This document shows positions 24,571-35,755 of a stretch of 64,000 bases of DNA, in pieces. The translations under genes were made by a program, and so were the position numbers. The notes below the pieces were generated by a model. It was not told the DNA's origin and did not search any database. It saw only the letters and a list, made by a program, of their open reading frames with translations. This DNA comes from Lineus longissimus (taxonomy: Eukaryota; Nemertea; Pilidiophora; Heteronemertea; Lineidae). Every line of letters starts with the position of its first letter. Position 1 is the first letter of the stretch. Where the stretch lies: contig NC_088313.1 in assembly GCF_910592395.1 (NCBI RefSeq), forward strand, positions 9,674,501 through 9,738,500. Reading direction: 5' to 3'.

Positions 24571-26084
24571 GCAGGCGGTATTTGCACCACGCCACCACGG
24601 GCACCACGCGACCACCACGCCACCACGCGAACAGGCGGAGCGATCATAATGACGATATCAAAATAGCGGTCGATTCATTGGATCATGGTTTCTTGGAACA
24701 ATTATAGATGGCGTTGGCTGCTATCCTAGCTTCTCTGATGCCCGTTCTTGGGATTATTGGAATAAAGGCGTACGCCAACTACGGAAATACGTACTGAATT
24801 ACCGTTGAGTAACTAGACCTACTCCAACTGACGACTGACCTGCAAAAACCATACGAGTACGAGTGGGTTATATAGTCTCCCTTTAAAGGGGTGGCCGGGG
24901 GGGGGAGGGGAGGGGAGGAGTTAGATTTATCACTCACTCGAACACGTGTGCATAGTTTCAACATACTTTTGTGTGAGAGACCCTTATTGGCGACTTTGTG
25001 TAACTTTATCTTGCCTACCTAGCTGTTGCCTATAGTTCCCCATTAAAGGGGGACTATGTAGGAGCAGGGGGTCAAATTGGCCAACTTTAGCTGACTTATA
25101 AACAGAGTAAGGGCATTAGGTCTGATTTGATTCATCACTGAATGTATCCCTGTTACAGGCGTGACTAGGTTAGGACAAACTGTGAGAGGTGAGAGACTCA
25201 CTGGCTACTTTGTGTAACTTTATGTTGCCTACTAAGATGCTGCCTATAGTGCCCCTTTAATGGACATGTCTCGAATCTTATGCATTCTTTAGGGAAGGTG
25301 AATCACTAGGCTTCCCAAGCCAACAAGCTTGGGAATTTTTCTTCTTATCTTCAATATTGTGATCATTATTATACATTGTATATTATTATTATAATCGACG
25401 CGCCCGCCTGACCTTTGAAGACCTTTGTTCAATGGACACCAAAGCCTAAGTTGCATTCTGTCATCTGTAGCTGTGGCTAATGACACATCTACAAAATAAG
25501 TCAGTTTGATGAGAAAGTAAAGGTTTCAAACCAAAACAGGTGCCCTCTGTAATGGAACTCTTGTAAAATAAACAATCCGTCGTTGTTGAAACACTCCCGC
25601 AATGATTTTATTTGAACGCAATATGTTGCGTAATGACTTTGGTTATAATCATGCGGAGTATGAAAGGCTGGGCTGTATCCGTCAGTACCTGACTGACGAT
25701 TGGACCCATCGTTTGCATTTGGTAACCCCCCGTTTTTTTGAGAGATACAGGCAGTTTTACAATGGAAAGAGAAAAGGTAAGAAAAATCTTCTTGGTGTGA
25801 TAAGATCTCTCATGACAAACGGTTGGACACGGATGTATAGCGGCTTAATAATAGCCCTGCTTTTTGCGAATGCCATTAACAAGTAATAAATACTCGTAAA
25901 TCCCGTCAGGCAACAACGCAGTATACCAACATGCCATCTATAATTGGTAGGTGTAACCACAACTCTCAAGTGTCTGTGGTCTGATGGTCTGTTTTGATAT
26001 CGTCATTATGATCGCTCCGCCTGTTCGCGTGGTGGCGTGGTGGTCGCGTGGTGCCCGTGGTGGCGTGGTGCAAATACCGCCTGC
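24571..26084. mobile_element. Inverted-repeat element with 93-bp perfect GC-rich arms
   Basis: 24571-24663 is an exact reverse complement of 25992-26084. The arms contain CACCACGC-type repeats and end in GATATCA. About 1.3 kb lies between them, with one 94-codon plus frame (25602-25886) and a pair of related direct repeats (about 24990-25060 and 25200-25262). Perfect arms imply a recent origin or gene conversion. Class not assigned. Confidence 0.6.
25602..25886 (+). CDS. Hypothetical 94-aa ORF inside the inverted-repeat element
   Basis: The frame starts at an ATG and encodes a basic, aromatic-rich N-terminal part (RFFERYRQFYNGKRKGKK) and a hydrophobic C-terminal end (SGLIIALLFANAINK). I do not recognise it. 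It could be a fragment of a transposon protein or a chance frame. Confidence 0.25.
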   Translation: MILFERNMLRNDFGYNHAEYERLGCIRQYLTDDWTHRLHLVTPRFFERYRQFYNGKRKGKKNLLGVIRSLMTNGWTRMYSGLIIALLFANAINK

Positions 26085-26116
26085 CTGGCCGCCGCGCCAA
26101 AAGGCCGACGCCCGCC

Positions 26117-27472
26117 TATGGCCTGTTATGTGTAGCACTATGCGATTCACTGATTCATTCAATATTTCAGTCAGAAATCGAATGAATAGTTTCTTTAGTG
26201 AAAAATAAATTAAATAAATTGTCAATCGAATCGAATGATAGGTTGTTTTATCAAAAATGTATTGGAAAGAGTTTAAAATATCAAGACCGAGATCAAACAA
26301 TCTCATTCGATTCTTACAAATCACCTATTCAATATTAATCGCATAATTCGTCATATAGATTAAAGTACATTTCGATATAATCAAATAGTTCTTACAAAAA
26401 ATTGAATGATAATTTTGATTTTAAGAATGAATGTTCATTCGATTCCATATCAAATGAAAAGCAATATTCGATTTAAAAATCAAATGGTCTATTTGATTTA
26501 AATCGAATTACCATTCGATTCTGTTCTAAAATGTATTACATAGGCTATATTTGATTTCAAAATCGAATGGTCTATTCGATTTAAATCGAATGGTCTATTC
26601 GATTTAAATCGAATGATGTCTCATTCGATTCTGCTCCTATTCCATTCGATTCTAATTGGTTGCTAGTTTGTCACGTGACTACGATTGACCAATCAAAATC
26701 GAATAGAAATCTACAAAAATCGAATGACATATTCAATTTTAAATCGAATGGTCTATTCGATTTTAAATCGAATGACCTATTCGATTTAAATCGAATGAGT
26801 ATTCGATTTCTAAATCAAATGGTCTCATTCGATTCTGCTCCTATTCCATTCGATTCTAATTGGTTGCTAGTTTGTCACGTGACTATGATTGACCAATCAA
26901 AATCGAATAGAAATCTACACAAAATCGAATGACCTATTCGGTTTTAAATCGAATAAAATCTGATGATAATTCGATTTTAAAATCGAAAGACCCATTCGAT
27001 TTCAAATCGAATATATGAAATCGAATAATACTAAAATCTAATTCATATATTCGATTTGAAATCGAATTTACATTCGATTTAAATATCAAATCGTATATAC
27101 TTCTTATTTGATTCTGAAATTGAATATACTTTGATTAAATTGAAAGATTTGGTGTAATTAAAATCGAAAATGCTTCGTTTTTTGACCAGTTAATGCGATA
27201 TATTTGAATCTGATTTTGATCTATTTCTTTCACCTTTTGATTTTTTCTAAGTTATATTCGATTATGAATTTATAGTGTTTGATTTGATATACAACAAGAA
27301 CAGTATTTTTTGTTGATAAATGTTTGAAAAAAATCGAATGAATATGCAAAAAAATCAAATGATTGAGGGAAGAATCGAACAAAATTGATTAAAATCGAAT
27401 AGATAGGCACAAAAATCGAATTTTAATTGCAATGTTGCTCAAATCGAATTTTGCTACAAAAAACATGCCATA
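26117..27472 (+). repeat. Left long inverted repeat of the 5.9-kb element
   Basis: 1,356 bases. Outer end TGGCCTGTTATGTGTAGCAC; inner end TTGCTACAAAAAACATGCCATA. It is longer than the right arm, apparently because ATTCGATTT units have expanded or been lost unequally. Confidence 0.8.
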
Positions 27473-28065
27473 CCCGCCCGCCAACCCTTGTCGAAGGGGA
27501 CGCGTCGACGGCCGAGAGGGTCGTCAAACCAACGGTTGGGTGATTAGGCAGGGCAATCTGCAGCGTAGGCCTTACGTGCTACTGGCTGGCTGGTCCTGGG
27601 CAGGCCCCAGCCTACCGCATCATCTCGGAATTAGCGGGCGAGAGTTTGGCGTTACTGATTAGGCCTACTGCACACTAGGACACTTTTTGCAGGGGGGCAA
27701 TTTTTACTTCTACACCGGCAGTCAGGTGTCGTCTTTTACTAATGAGGCTGCACTTGGGGCCTAAAGAGATAAAAGAAGACGTCTTATCCACACGTGTAAC
27801 AGGCACTGTCGTATCCAAGCCGGGGATCCAAGCCCTCCAAAGATGAGACCGCATATGCAAGACACAACGCAAAAAAAGTAAACAAATATAGATGGTTGAA
27901 CGACGAGAATAAGTCATCGTACTAACTTCGCGATTCGACAAAAGGGTGCGATCACAGTAAGGTATCGCACCAACAAAACATTCGATGATCAAGGCTAAAA
28001 TGTTATCGCGGCCGTATACTAGATGTCTAATAGACGCGCAGATCAGCGTTAACAATGCTAACATC

Positions 28066-28724
28066 TTACCAGTGTATAACGTTTAACAACAGCAGAATGG
28101 GGTGGATTGATGGGTATAGACCTTTTTTGAGAGAGGTGTCACAGCAATGGCAAATCCATTGGCTAATGGTTGGTTGCAATCGAGTTGTAATGGTTTTGGG
28201 TGATTTCTCATACTTTTCTTGAACAAATGTAAGAACTTGCTTTCGAAAAAGAAGCCTTTGGCAGCAGACACATGTATAAATAGGACCAGCGTTACCCAAA
28301 CCATGCTGTTCGTTTTGAACTGCACAAGTTAAATCACTGTCGCTTGAGCAGCAACGCATTGTTTTTGGACCCGTCGGCGAGCATATTGTTCACGGCTCTT
28401 TTTTACCTGCTTTGCTCGATAATCAGAATCATGCTTGTATTTTAAGCGTTTCACAGCAGCATCCTGACTGCGCTTGCGTTTAACACCACCACTTGCTTCT
28501 TTTTTCTGGGGTGTTGTAGGTGGTGCGAGTTCTACCCGTTTTTTCTCCTGGTCCTTGAAATATGCATCCAAGAAATTTGTTGAAGCATAAGACGAAGAAG
28601 GCTGAGGGGTCGTGGAATTCACTTCGGATGAAGATTGCCTAGCAGCTGCCCGCACCTCTCTTAGATGAGCTTTTCTAATAGCACGGCGCTTCTCAGGACT
28701 TTGGGTTTTCTTACCATACAACAT
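28066..28724 (-). CDS. Helitron-type N-terminal zinc-finger region, partial or frameshifted
   Basis: Two overlapping minus frames (28329-28724 and 28066-28359) read as one coding region broken by a frame change near 28340. The first part is basic, with a KYKHDSDYRAKQVKKSREQY motif like the repeated K-Y-x-x-D-x-x-Y-R-x-K...S-R-x-x-Y units at the start of Helitron-related proteins. The second has two Cys pairs (CVCCQRLLFRKQV ... WICHCCDTSLKKG), the pattern of the zinc-finger region before Helitron helicase-like domains. It ends at a good donor (CACTG/GTAAGATG at 28066). No Rep or helicase domain is seen in the element, so it is either a remnant or a stand-alone relative. Confidence 0.5.
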
Positions 28725-28964
28725 TTTAAACTACAAGTACAATGTGTATGAAAAAGCAAAAAAAGCTGTTCTTTTGGTTGGTGTCGAGGGCGACAAGGGC
28801 CTTGGACTAAGAAACATGCTCATCAGTGTAATTTTCCAGCACCAAATTAAAATTTCCTGGAACAGAGTGATCACTCTAGTTAAAAACCAGAGTTAAAACC
28901 CAGAATGAACGCTTCTGCATGAGTACATCGTAGAATTCCTCGACTTACTCTAATTTCTCAGGTG

Positions 28965-29390
28965 TACTGCAGGAAGAGCTTGCAGGCGAAGTAAGGGCAT
29001 TTTTTTGCACTGGCGTGGTGGTGCAGAATAATACGTAGCCGTTCTTTTGGTTGGTGTCGAGGACGACAGGGGCTTTGATCTGAAAAATTAATATGAATTT
29101 TATAAATTGCTTCGACTAAGAAACAGAACTCTTACACTTCTGAATTACAGGTATTAATTAATATGGTGACACCAGCATGACCAGTCTATGAACGTGTATT
29201 CACCATCAGAACAACCTTTCAACACAAAAAGGGATGTTTGAAACTTATCATTTCAATAGTTTTCGGAGTGAAGTGTGTGGTTCCAGGACTTACTGTTTTT
29301 TCTCTGGTTTAGTACTGGGAGAGCTTGAACTTGAAGTTGAAGGTGAACACAGGGCTGTTTTCTTTACAGGAAAATATTTTTTGGTAGGTG
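28965..29390 (-). CDS. Small Ser/Thr-Pro-rich exons upstream of the zinc-finger region
   Basis: A minus frame starting near 29390 encodes MSSTPTKKYFPVKK and a Ser-rich run ending in KPEKKQ near 29292. A second block at about 28965-29081, and a third just before 28724, repeat an S-S-T-P-T-K-R-T phrase. The blocks look like duplicated exons leading into the zinc-finger coding region. Splice joins were not resolved. Confidence 0.3.
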
Positions 29391-30906
29391 TAGAAGACAT
29401 CCTTTGAATCTGGAAAAATCAATAGTAAGCACATAAACATCATTTCACACAGAGACAAACATGCAAAACAATAGTTAGGGGCAGGCCCAGGGGCGGCTAG
29501 CCGCATCTAACTCCAACAACATTTCTGAGTCAGACTGGGCAAGTCAAGGTATACCAGTCTACACCATCACGGTATACATGCTTCCCGAAATTGGAGGCTT
29601 GTATTGGAACTAACTTTTCCCCCTTGTCCGTCATTAAAGGCATTCAAGTGTGTTGGTCAACCATGACTATCTCCTTTGTCCCTCCACCATAAGGCCTAGT
29701 TTCCCCTTATGACATCACTATTTCGGACACTCAGCGCCCCATTTCTGGAAAGGTGTATAGGCCTAGCATGCACTGTACTTCCCCCTGTACAAAATACACA
29801 GGCCAACTTTCAAAAACCTTTAATTTGTTGAATAAACTTTTAATTTGAAAAAATCAGCTGCAGGCATGTTGAACACCCATTACTTGAAATGTTTGTGAAG
29901 AATTAATAATTTTTTCGAATGTTGTATTTGTACACATGCACACATTTTTTTCAAAAAATGTACAGGAGGCTTGGTCACGGTATACCCGTACCGTGATGGC
30001 GTAGACTGTACACGGTGTACTCCAGGAGGCCTAGTCACGGTATACCGTGATGGCGTAGACTGTACACGGTGTACTCAGCACAGGCAGGTCCTTACTTTTT
30101 TCTGAATGCAGAGATCAATTAATGGCAAGCGAATCTCAGTGTCAGACTCATACGATACATGCACCTTCCGATCCCATGCACACGATGAAGGGATGATGCA
30201 CGGAGTCAACCACAAGGGAAAACACGGCCGGTAGCACAGACTTTCGCATCTTTATTTACTTAATTTTGACTATCTATCCAAGACTCACCTCTTCAATTAT
30301 CAGCAATGATCAACGACACGAATGTAAAGAGCCACTATCTTACGAAAGTAAAACGAATAATTAATTCAGTTGGCTAAAAACGTTCGATTACTTCTTCGAC
30401 AAGCAAGGGCATGAAAGCGAAGAACTTGTTTTTTACCGGCGTTGAGAAATTCCGAAGATATTGAAACCACCCTGCCAAATTCGGATGATAATCCTCGTGG
30501 GACTGACAAAGACAATTTTGCCAATGAAATAAACAACACAAAAATTTTCAACAAAATATTGTTAAATTTATTGATTGATATTTAAATATTTTTCATAGTT
30601 GATAAACCAATATTTCCACTTTTTTACTAATGTTTACGATGGCGAATCCTAAAAATATGCTACCGCTCAGCCCGCCCTGAAAAGTCGTAAAAATCCGAGC
30701 CTCTGACATGAAATTGTAAGCAAACACAAACCATACAAAGTTTTCCCCGCCGAGAACGATATGTCTATGATAACATCGTGCATATTCTTTAATTTTTCAT
30801 TTTGTACTTTTCACCCAAAATTGTACACAACATCAGCCGAGGTTATAGGCGAACTACAATACATTATCAAAGAACACGATACATAGGAAGAATGGGCACC
30901 TGTATA

Positions 30907-32057
30907 TATGGCATGTTTTTTGTAGCAAAATTCGATTTGAGCAACATTGCAATTAAAATTTGATTTTTGTGCCTATCTATTCGATTTTAATCAACTTTGT
31001 TCGATTCTTCCCTCAATCATTTGATTTTTGTGCATATTCATTCGATTTTTTTCAAACATTTATCAACAAAAAATACTGTTCTTGTTGTATATCAAATCAA
31101 ACACTATAAATTCATAATCGAATATAACTTAGAAAAAATCAAAAGGTGAAAGAAATAGATCAAAATCAGATTCAAATATATCGCATTAACTGGTCAAAAA
31201 ACGAAGCATTTTCGATTTTAATTACACCAAATCTTTCAATTTAATCAAAGTATATTCAATTTCAGAATCAAATAAGAAGTATATACGATTTTGAAATCGA
31301 ATACTCATTCGATTTAAATCGAATAGGTCATTCCATTTAAAATCGAATAGACCATTCGATTTAAAATTGAATATGTCATTCGATTTTTGTAGATTTCTAT
31401 TCGATTTTGATTGGTCAATCGTAGTCACGTGACAAACTAGCAACCAATTAGAATCGAATGGAATAGGAGCAGAATCGAATAGACCATTCGATTTAAAACC
31501 GAATAGGTCATTCGATTTTGTGTAGATTTCTATTCGATTTTGATTGGTCAATCATAGTCACGTGACAAACTAGCAACCAATTAGAATCGAATGGAATAGG
31601 AGCAGAATCGAATGAGACCATTTGATTTAGAAATCGAATACTCATTCGATTTAAATCGAATAGGTCATTCGATTTAAATCAAATAGACCATTTGATTTTT
31701 AAATCGAATATTGCTTTTCATTTGATATGGAATCGAATGAACATTCATTCTTAAAATCAAATTATCATTCAATTTTTTGTAAGAACTATTTGATTATATC
31801 GAAATGTACTTTAATCTATATGACGAATTATGCGATTAATATTGAATAGGTGATTTGTAAGAATCGAATGAGATTGTTTGATCTCGGTCTTGATATTTTA
31901 AGCTCTTTCCAATACATTTTTGATAAAACAACCTATCATTCGATTCGATTGACAATTTATTTGATTTATTTTTCACTAAAGAAACTATTCATTCGATTTC
32001 TGACTGAAATATTGAATGAATCAGTGAATCGCATAGTGCTACACATAACAGGCCATA
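30907..32057 (-). repeat. Right long inverted repeat of the 5.9-kb element
   Basis: 1,151 bases, the reverse complement of the left arm. Open frames in either arm are by-products of the ATTCGATTT repeats. Confidence 0.8.
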
Positions 32058-32940
32058 TGTATACGAGGTCGGCATGGGCGAGAATAATTCCCCTACTGAA
32101 ACAGGAGTCCCCGTCACGTGACGGAGACTAATAAGAGGGAGAAAGTCTATTCTGTTCATTAGTATCTGACTGCTCAATTCCATTTGTTTGATTCAAGTTC
32201 ATTTCCTGGCGAGATTTCCCATACAGTTAGGTCAAGTTAGGGTGGCACACTTTATAGAGGGAAAGGATTTCTCCCTCTTATTGCATCCTAGAGGGAAAGG
32301 ATTATTTATTCAAAAATTAATTCCACCCGGGGCATCGGTGGCTTCTTTCACTGTAAGTATTTACCAAGGAAAGACACGAAAAACCAAAGCCAAATATCTA
32401 TCGAACCATTGTCAAGAATTTTGACAGGAATTTTGCCACTTATAAAACCAAATCAAATCTCCAGTTTAGCACACCCGTTTCTGTACTATTCTTTAATCAA
32501 GTAGTACAAATTTTCGAGGGTAAGAGGACTTCACCACTCACCAGTGATTCGGACAGTCCTCCATATTCATTACACATACTGATCACCAGCCATAGGAAAT
32601 CAGGGGTTCACACCTCACACTCCTCACACTAACAATAGGCCATCAAGCAGTATGATTTCAGTGTGCTCGTATAATCCGTGTAGTGGGTTTGAGGAGGAAC
32701 TCGAGTCTATGTCTTACTCATATAATGCATTATTGCCAAGTGCCCGAAAAAAAAGTCATGTGACTAGAATATAACAACGTGCTGAGTCGGAACATTGAAC
32801 ATGAAATACAACATAGGTCATGCATGCTGCATGGCGTAGGCCGTTCAAAAAGGGGATTATCGACATTCAGAGAAAAAGGCTATTTTCTTAGTCTATCCCT
32901 AGAAACTCATCTCAGATTATTGTCCATTTTTAGCTACCTG

Positions 32941-33989
32941 TATGGCAAGCGGAGTGTCCAGTAATTAAAAAAAACCTAGATTTATTAAAAAAAAACTGGT
33001 TTTTTACTAAGTTTATTTGGAAAAAATATAGGTTTTTTTAAAACAACCTTGTTTATTAGCTAATAAACCGAGTTTCTTAAATAAAACCAAGTTTTTTACC
33101 TAATAAACCTTGTTTCTATCCACAAATGTCAAGTTTAACAAATAAACTTGGTTTTATTCCCTAAAATATAAGTTTTTCATCCAGTGGTAATAAACTTAGT
33201 TTTATAGCAAAGAATCTTGGTTTATTAACAATAACTGGACAAATGGCCAATAAACCTACCTTTTTACTTAAAAAACTTGGTTTTATACAAAACAACTTAG
33301 TTTTTTGCAATAAAACCTGGTTTTATTGTAAAAATGTAGGTTGTTTTGAATAACTGGACAAACGGCGTGCAAAAACCTACTTTCTATCGAGAAACTTGTA
33401 TTTTCTACCTTGCCCCATGTACACAAATCTGCGATGTTATCGGGACGAGGATGGGCAACCTCGGCACCACGTGGTACTAATGCTGCACTGCACTGCACTC
33501 TGTAAACTAGTTAGTGAGGCCCTAACCTCATCCCAGATAACTCAATGTAGGTAGGATCGAGGTTTAAAAATGTAAGTTTTCTAATAAACCAGGTTTTTTT
33601 TTAAAAAACTAGGTTTATTAGTAATAAACTTAGTTTTTTTAAATAAACTAGGTTGTTTTGGTAATAAACCTTGTTTTATTTGAATAAATGGACATTTCTG
33701 TACAGAAACTTACATTTTATACGATTATGTGGTAAAAAAACAAGTTTTTTAGGTAATAAACCAGGTTTTTTAGCATAAAATGTTAGTTTCTGTTAAAAAA
33801 CTACTTTTTTTAGAAAAGAAAGTAAAAAAATTTGGTTTTATTAAAGAAACTCGGTTTATTAGCTAATAAACAAGGTTGTTTTTAAAAAACCTATATTTTT
33901 TCCAAATAAACTTAGTTTATTAGGTAAAAAATCAGGTTTTTTTGAATAAATCTAGGTTTATTTAATAACTGGACACTCCGCTTGCCATA
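32941..33989. mobile_element. Palindromic TA-flanked element (foldback)
   Basis: Outer ends read TA/TGGCAAGCGGAGTGTCCAGT...ACTGGACACTCCGCTTGCCA/TA. Arms of several hundred bases are made of AT-rich AAACCTAGTTTTTTAxxTAATAAAC phrases in both orientations. A single-copy core of about 190 bases lies at 33380-33570. No coding capacity. Confidence 0.75.
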
Positions 33990-35026
33990 TACCTGAGCCC
34001 TCACTATCTTGAATATAGACTATGATGTAATAGCTTCTCTCTCATCAAATAAGTATTTTTCATTAGAGTTACCTCATTCTCCCAATGAGGGATTGTTGTA
34101 TTTATAACACACAGTCAAGCTGGCCAATCAGAGGCTCTGAAGCAGATCTGGATTTTTCCCTATAATGATGTCATTCTGGGATCTCCTTGGATCATTAACA
34201 TAAAACACTACTTTAGAGGTCTTGGTAGAGACTGTCAGTGAACTCCAGGTCATTTTGGAATGCATCCTTGTACAAGTTGTCAAATATCTAGTCAAATTTC
34301 AGTGAATTCCAATCATGTCTTGTCAGAACAAGGCAATCAGGCTAAAGGTGATCTAGAGGTTTAAGTCGCCACTGGAAAGACAAAATAATTCACTGGAAAG
34401 CAACTAACTTTTAACAACCTGGGCTTATATTCATAAAACCCTGCTAAACTAGCAGCCAACTAGGCCTTAGCAGACTGCCAAATGCCTAGTTGGCTGCTCC
34501 ATGGTATGCTGCTATTTTCCTATTCATAAAACCCTGCTAAGAACATTGCCAGGTAGTTGTCAACTAAGATTTTGTTAGTTGTTAGCTAGGCATTTGGCCT
34601 TTGTCCCAAACCACATACCACAAGGCGCTTTAGTTTCACTTTGAATGGGGATGGCATGTAAGCATTGTGTGCTGTCACGTTGCCTTGATCTCTATGAGCT
34701 TGCTTCATCCGCAAAAATCAATATGGTAAAAACAAAGGGTCTTGTGGTGTGGGGCCTGGAAGGATAGATTGGACACGCCACTCAACCTCTCGTGGAATAC
34801 TGACGGGTTAAAATTTTATGTTATCCACCTTGGGAATAATGTGTGTTGCAAAAAACATGTACACTCGGAAATGTTTTCAGTTAATAGTTGCAGGTAGCAG
34901 TTCACCACTAGGGAAAACTTTTACCTTCATTACCCATAAATATAGTTGGAATAGGTACAATTTGCCACTTGTAGGACATATGATACATGATGTTTATAAA
35001 TTGCCAGGTCAAACGAGGGTGGGATT
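33990..35026. other. Intergenic with short repeats
   Basis: A TATTCATAAAACCCTGCTAA phrase occurs twice, at 34428-34447 and 34521-34540, with related GCCAACTAGGC/GCCTAGTTGGC inverted words between. No gene supported. Confidence 0.45.
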
Positions 35027-35096
35027 CCAAAGTATCCAAAGCGGCGTACCATCATATGCATGCTCGATGCCTTTAAGGAATGGGAATAACTTGCTC
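35027..35096 (-). repeat. DIRS split direct repeat B2
   Basis: Near-identical to 35332-35401. Both contain CCAAAGTATCCAAAGCGGCG and end near AATAACTTGCTC. Confidence 0.85.
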
Positions 35097-35267
35097 GGCT
35101 CGAGACATCCACATGATGTACGCCCCAAAGCAGCTGCCTCTTGGGTGGGTGGGCGGGTTAAAAACAAAAGAGAGACCACCACTCTGACCCCTACTAGCCA
35201 GTTTATGCAAATTAACAGGTAATCCGAAACAACGCCGCCCCCGACTTATGCCCTTCCACCTCGTCCA

Positions 35268-35401
35268 TTTCCAAAACCAACTGAGGGAATAGGGCAATCC
35301 CATGTCCTCTGACGTCACACCGCTTAGGATACCAAAGTATCCAAAGCGGCGTACCATCATATGCATGCTCGATGCCTTTAAGGAATGGGAATAACTTGCT
35401 C
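35268..35401 (-). repeat. DIRS junction repeat A2 + B1
   Basis: 35268-35331 matches 43628-43691 (A repeat, with CTGAGGGAATAGGGCAATCC); 35332-35401 matches 35027-35096 (B repeat). The direct abutment regenerates the circular junction sequence expected for this element type. Confidence 0.85.
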
Positions 35402-35755
35402 TCTCTCACCTCATCCCGTGACCTCTCCTATCATCAGGTAGGAGGCGAACCCGAGCAATGATGTATTGAGATCTCCAACCCTTATCCCAAACTCAATACA
35501 TCATGCCCCCCCCCCTCGAGGGGGCCCCCTTAACAAATACTAAAAAAAAAAACAGTCAAGTTATCAAATTATAACACTCTTTATTCTGCCTTATCTGCAC
35601 ATCTAACTGTTATGATTACATTATACACTATTTACACTTAGCCTAACTGAGCAAACATTTTACTATACCAATCTGATACCCTAGGCCCAACTACTACCAA
35701 ATTTGTTTGCGGTATTTTCCCTCCCTTGAACCTTCACCTCTGTCTCAATACAGCC

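Larger units (their letters stand above)
26117..32057. mobile_element. 5.9-kb element with very long inverted repeats, TA-flanked
   Basis: The left arm 26117-27472 is the reverse complement, with indels, of the right arm 30907-32057. The outer ends read TA/TGGCCTGTTATGTG...CACATAACAGGCCA/TA, consistent with a TA target duplication. The arms are largely composed of ATTCGATTT and AAATCGAAT units, many themselves palindromic, plus two copies of a CTAATTGGTTGCTAGTTTGTCACGTGAC-like block. The 3.4-kb interior carries a minus-strand coding region resembling a Helitron-type N-terminus (28066-28724) and short Ser/Thr-Pro-rich exons. I do not recognise the family. Confidence 0.7.

Noticed and set aside
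15211-24600. Terminal inverted repeats bounding the KDZ gene
   Set aside because: I compared the sequence outside 16.0 and 23.0 kb by eye and saw no matching inverted ends; the piggyBac-like MITE and the 24571 arms belong to other elements.
26660-26932. Frame rich in Asn/Phe/Asp, mirrored at 31222-31551
   Set aside because: Produced by ATTCGATTT/AAATCGAAT repeats in the inverted arms; the mirrored copies show it is repeat structure, not a gene.
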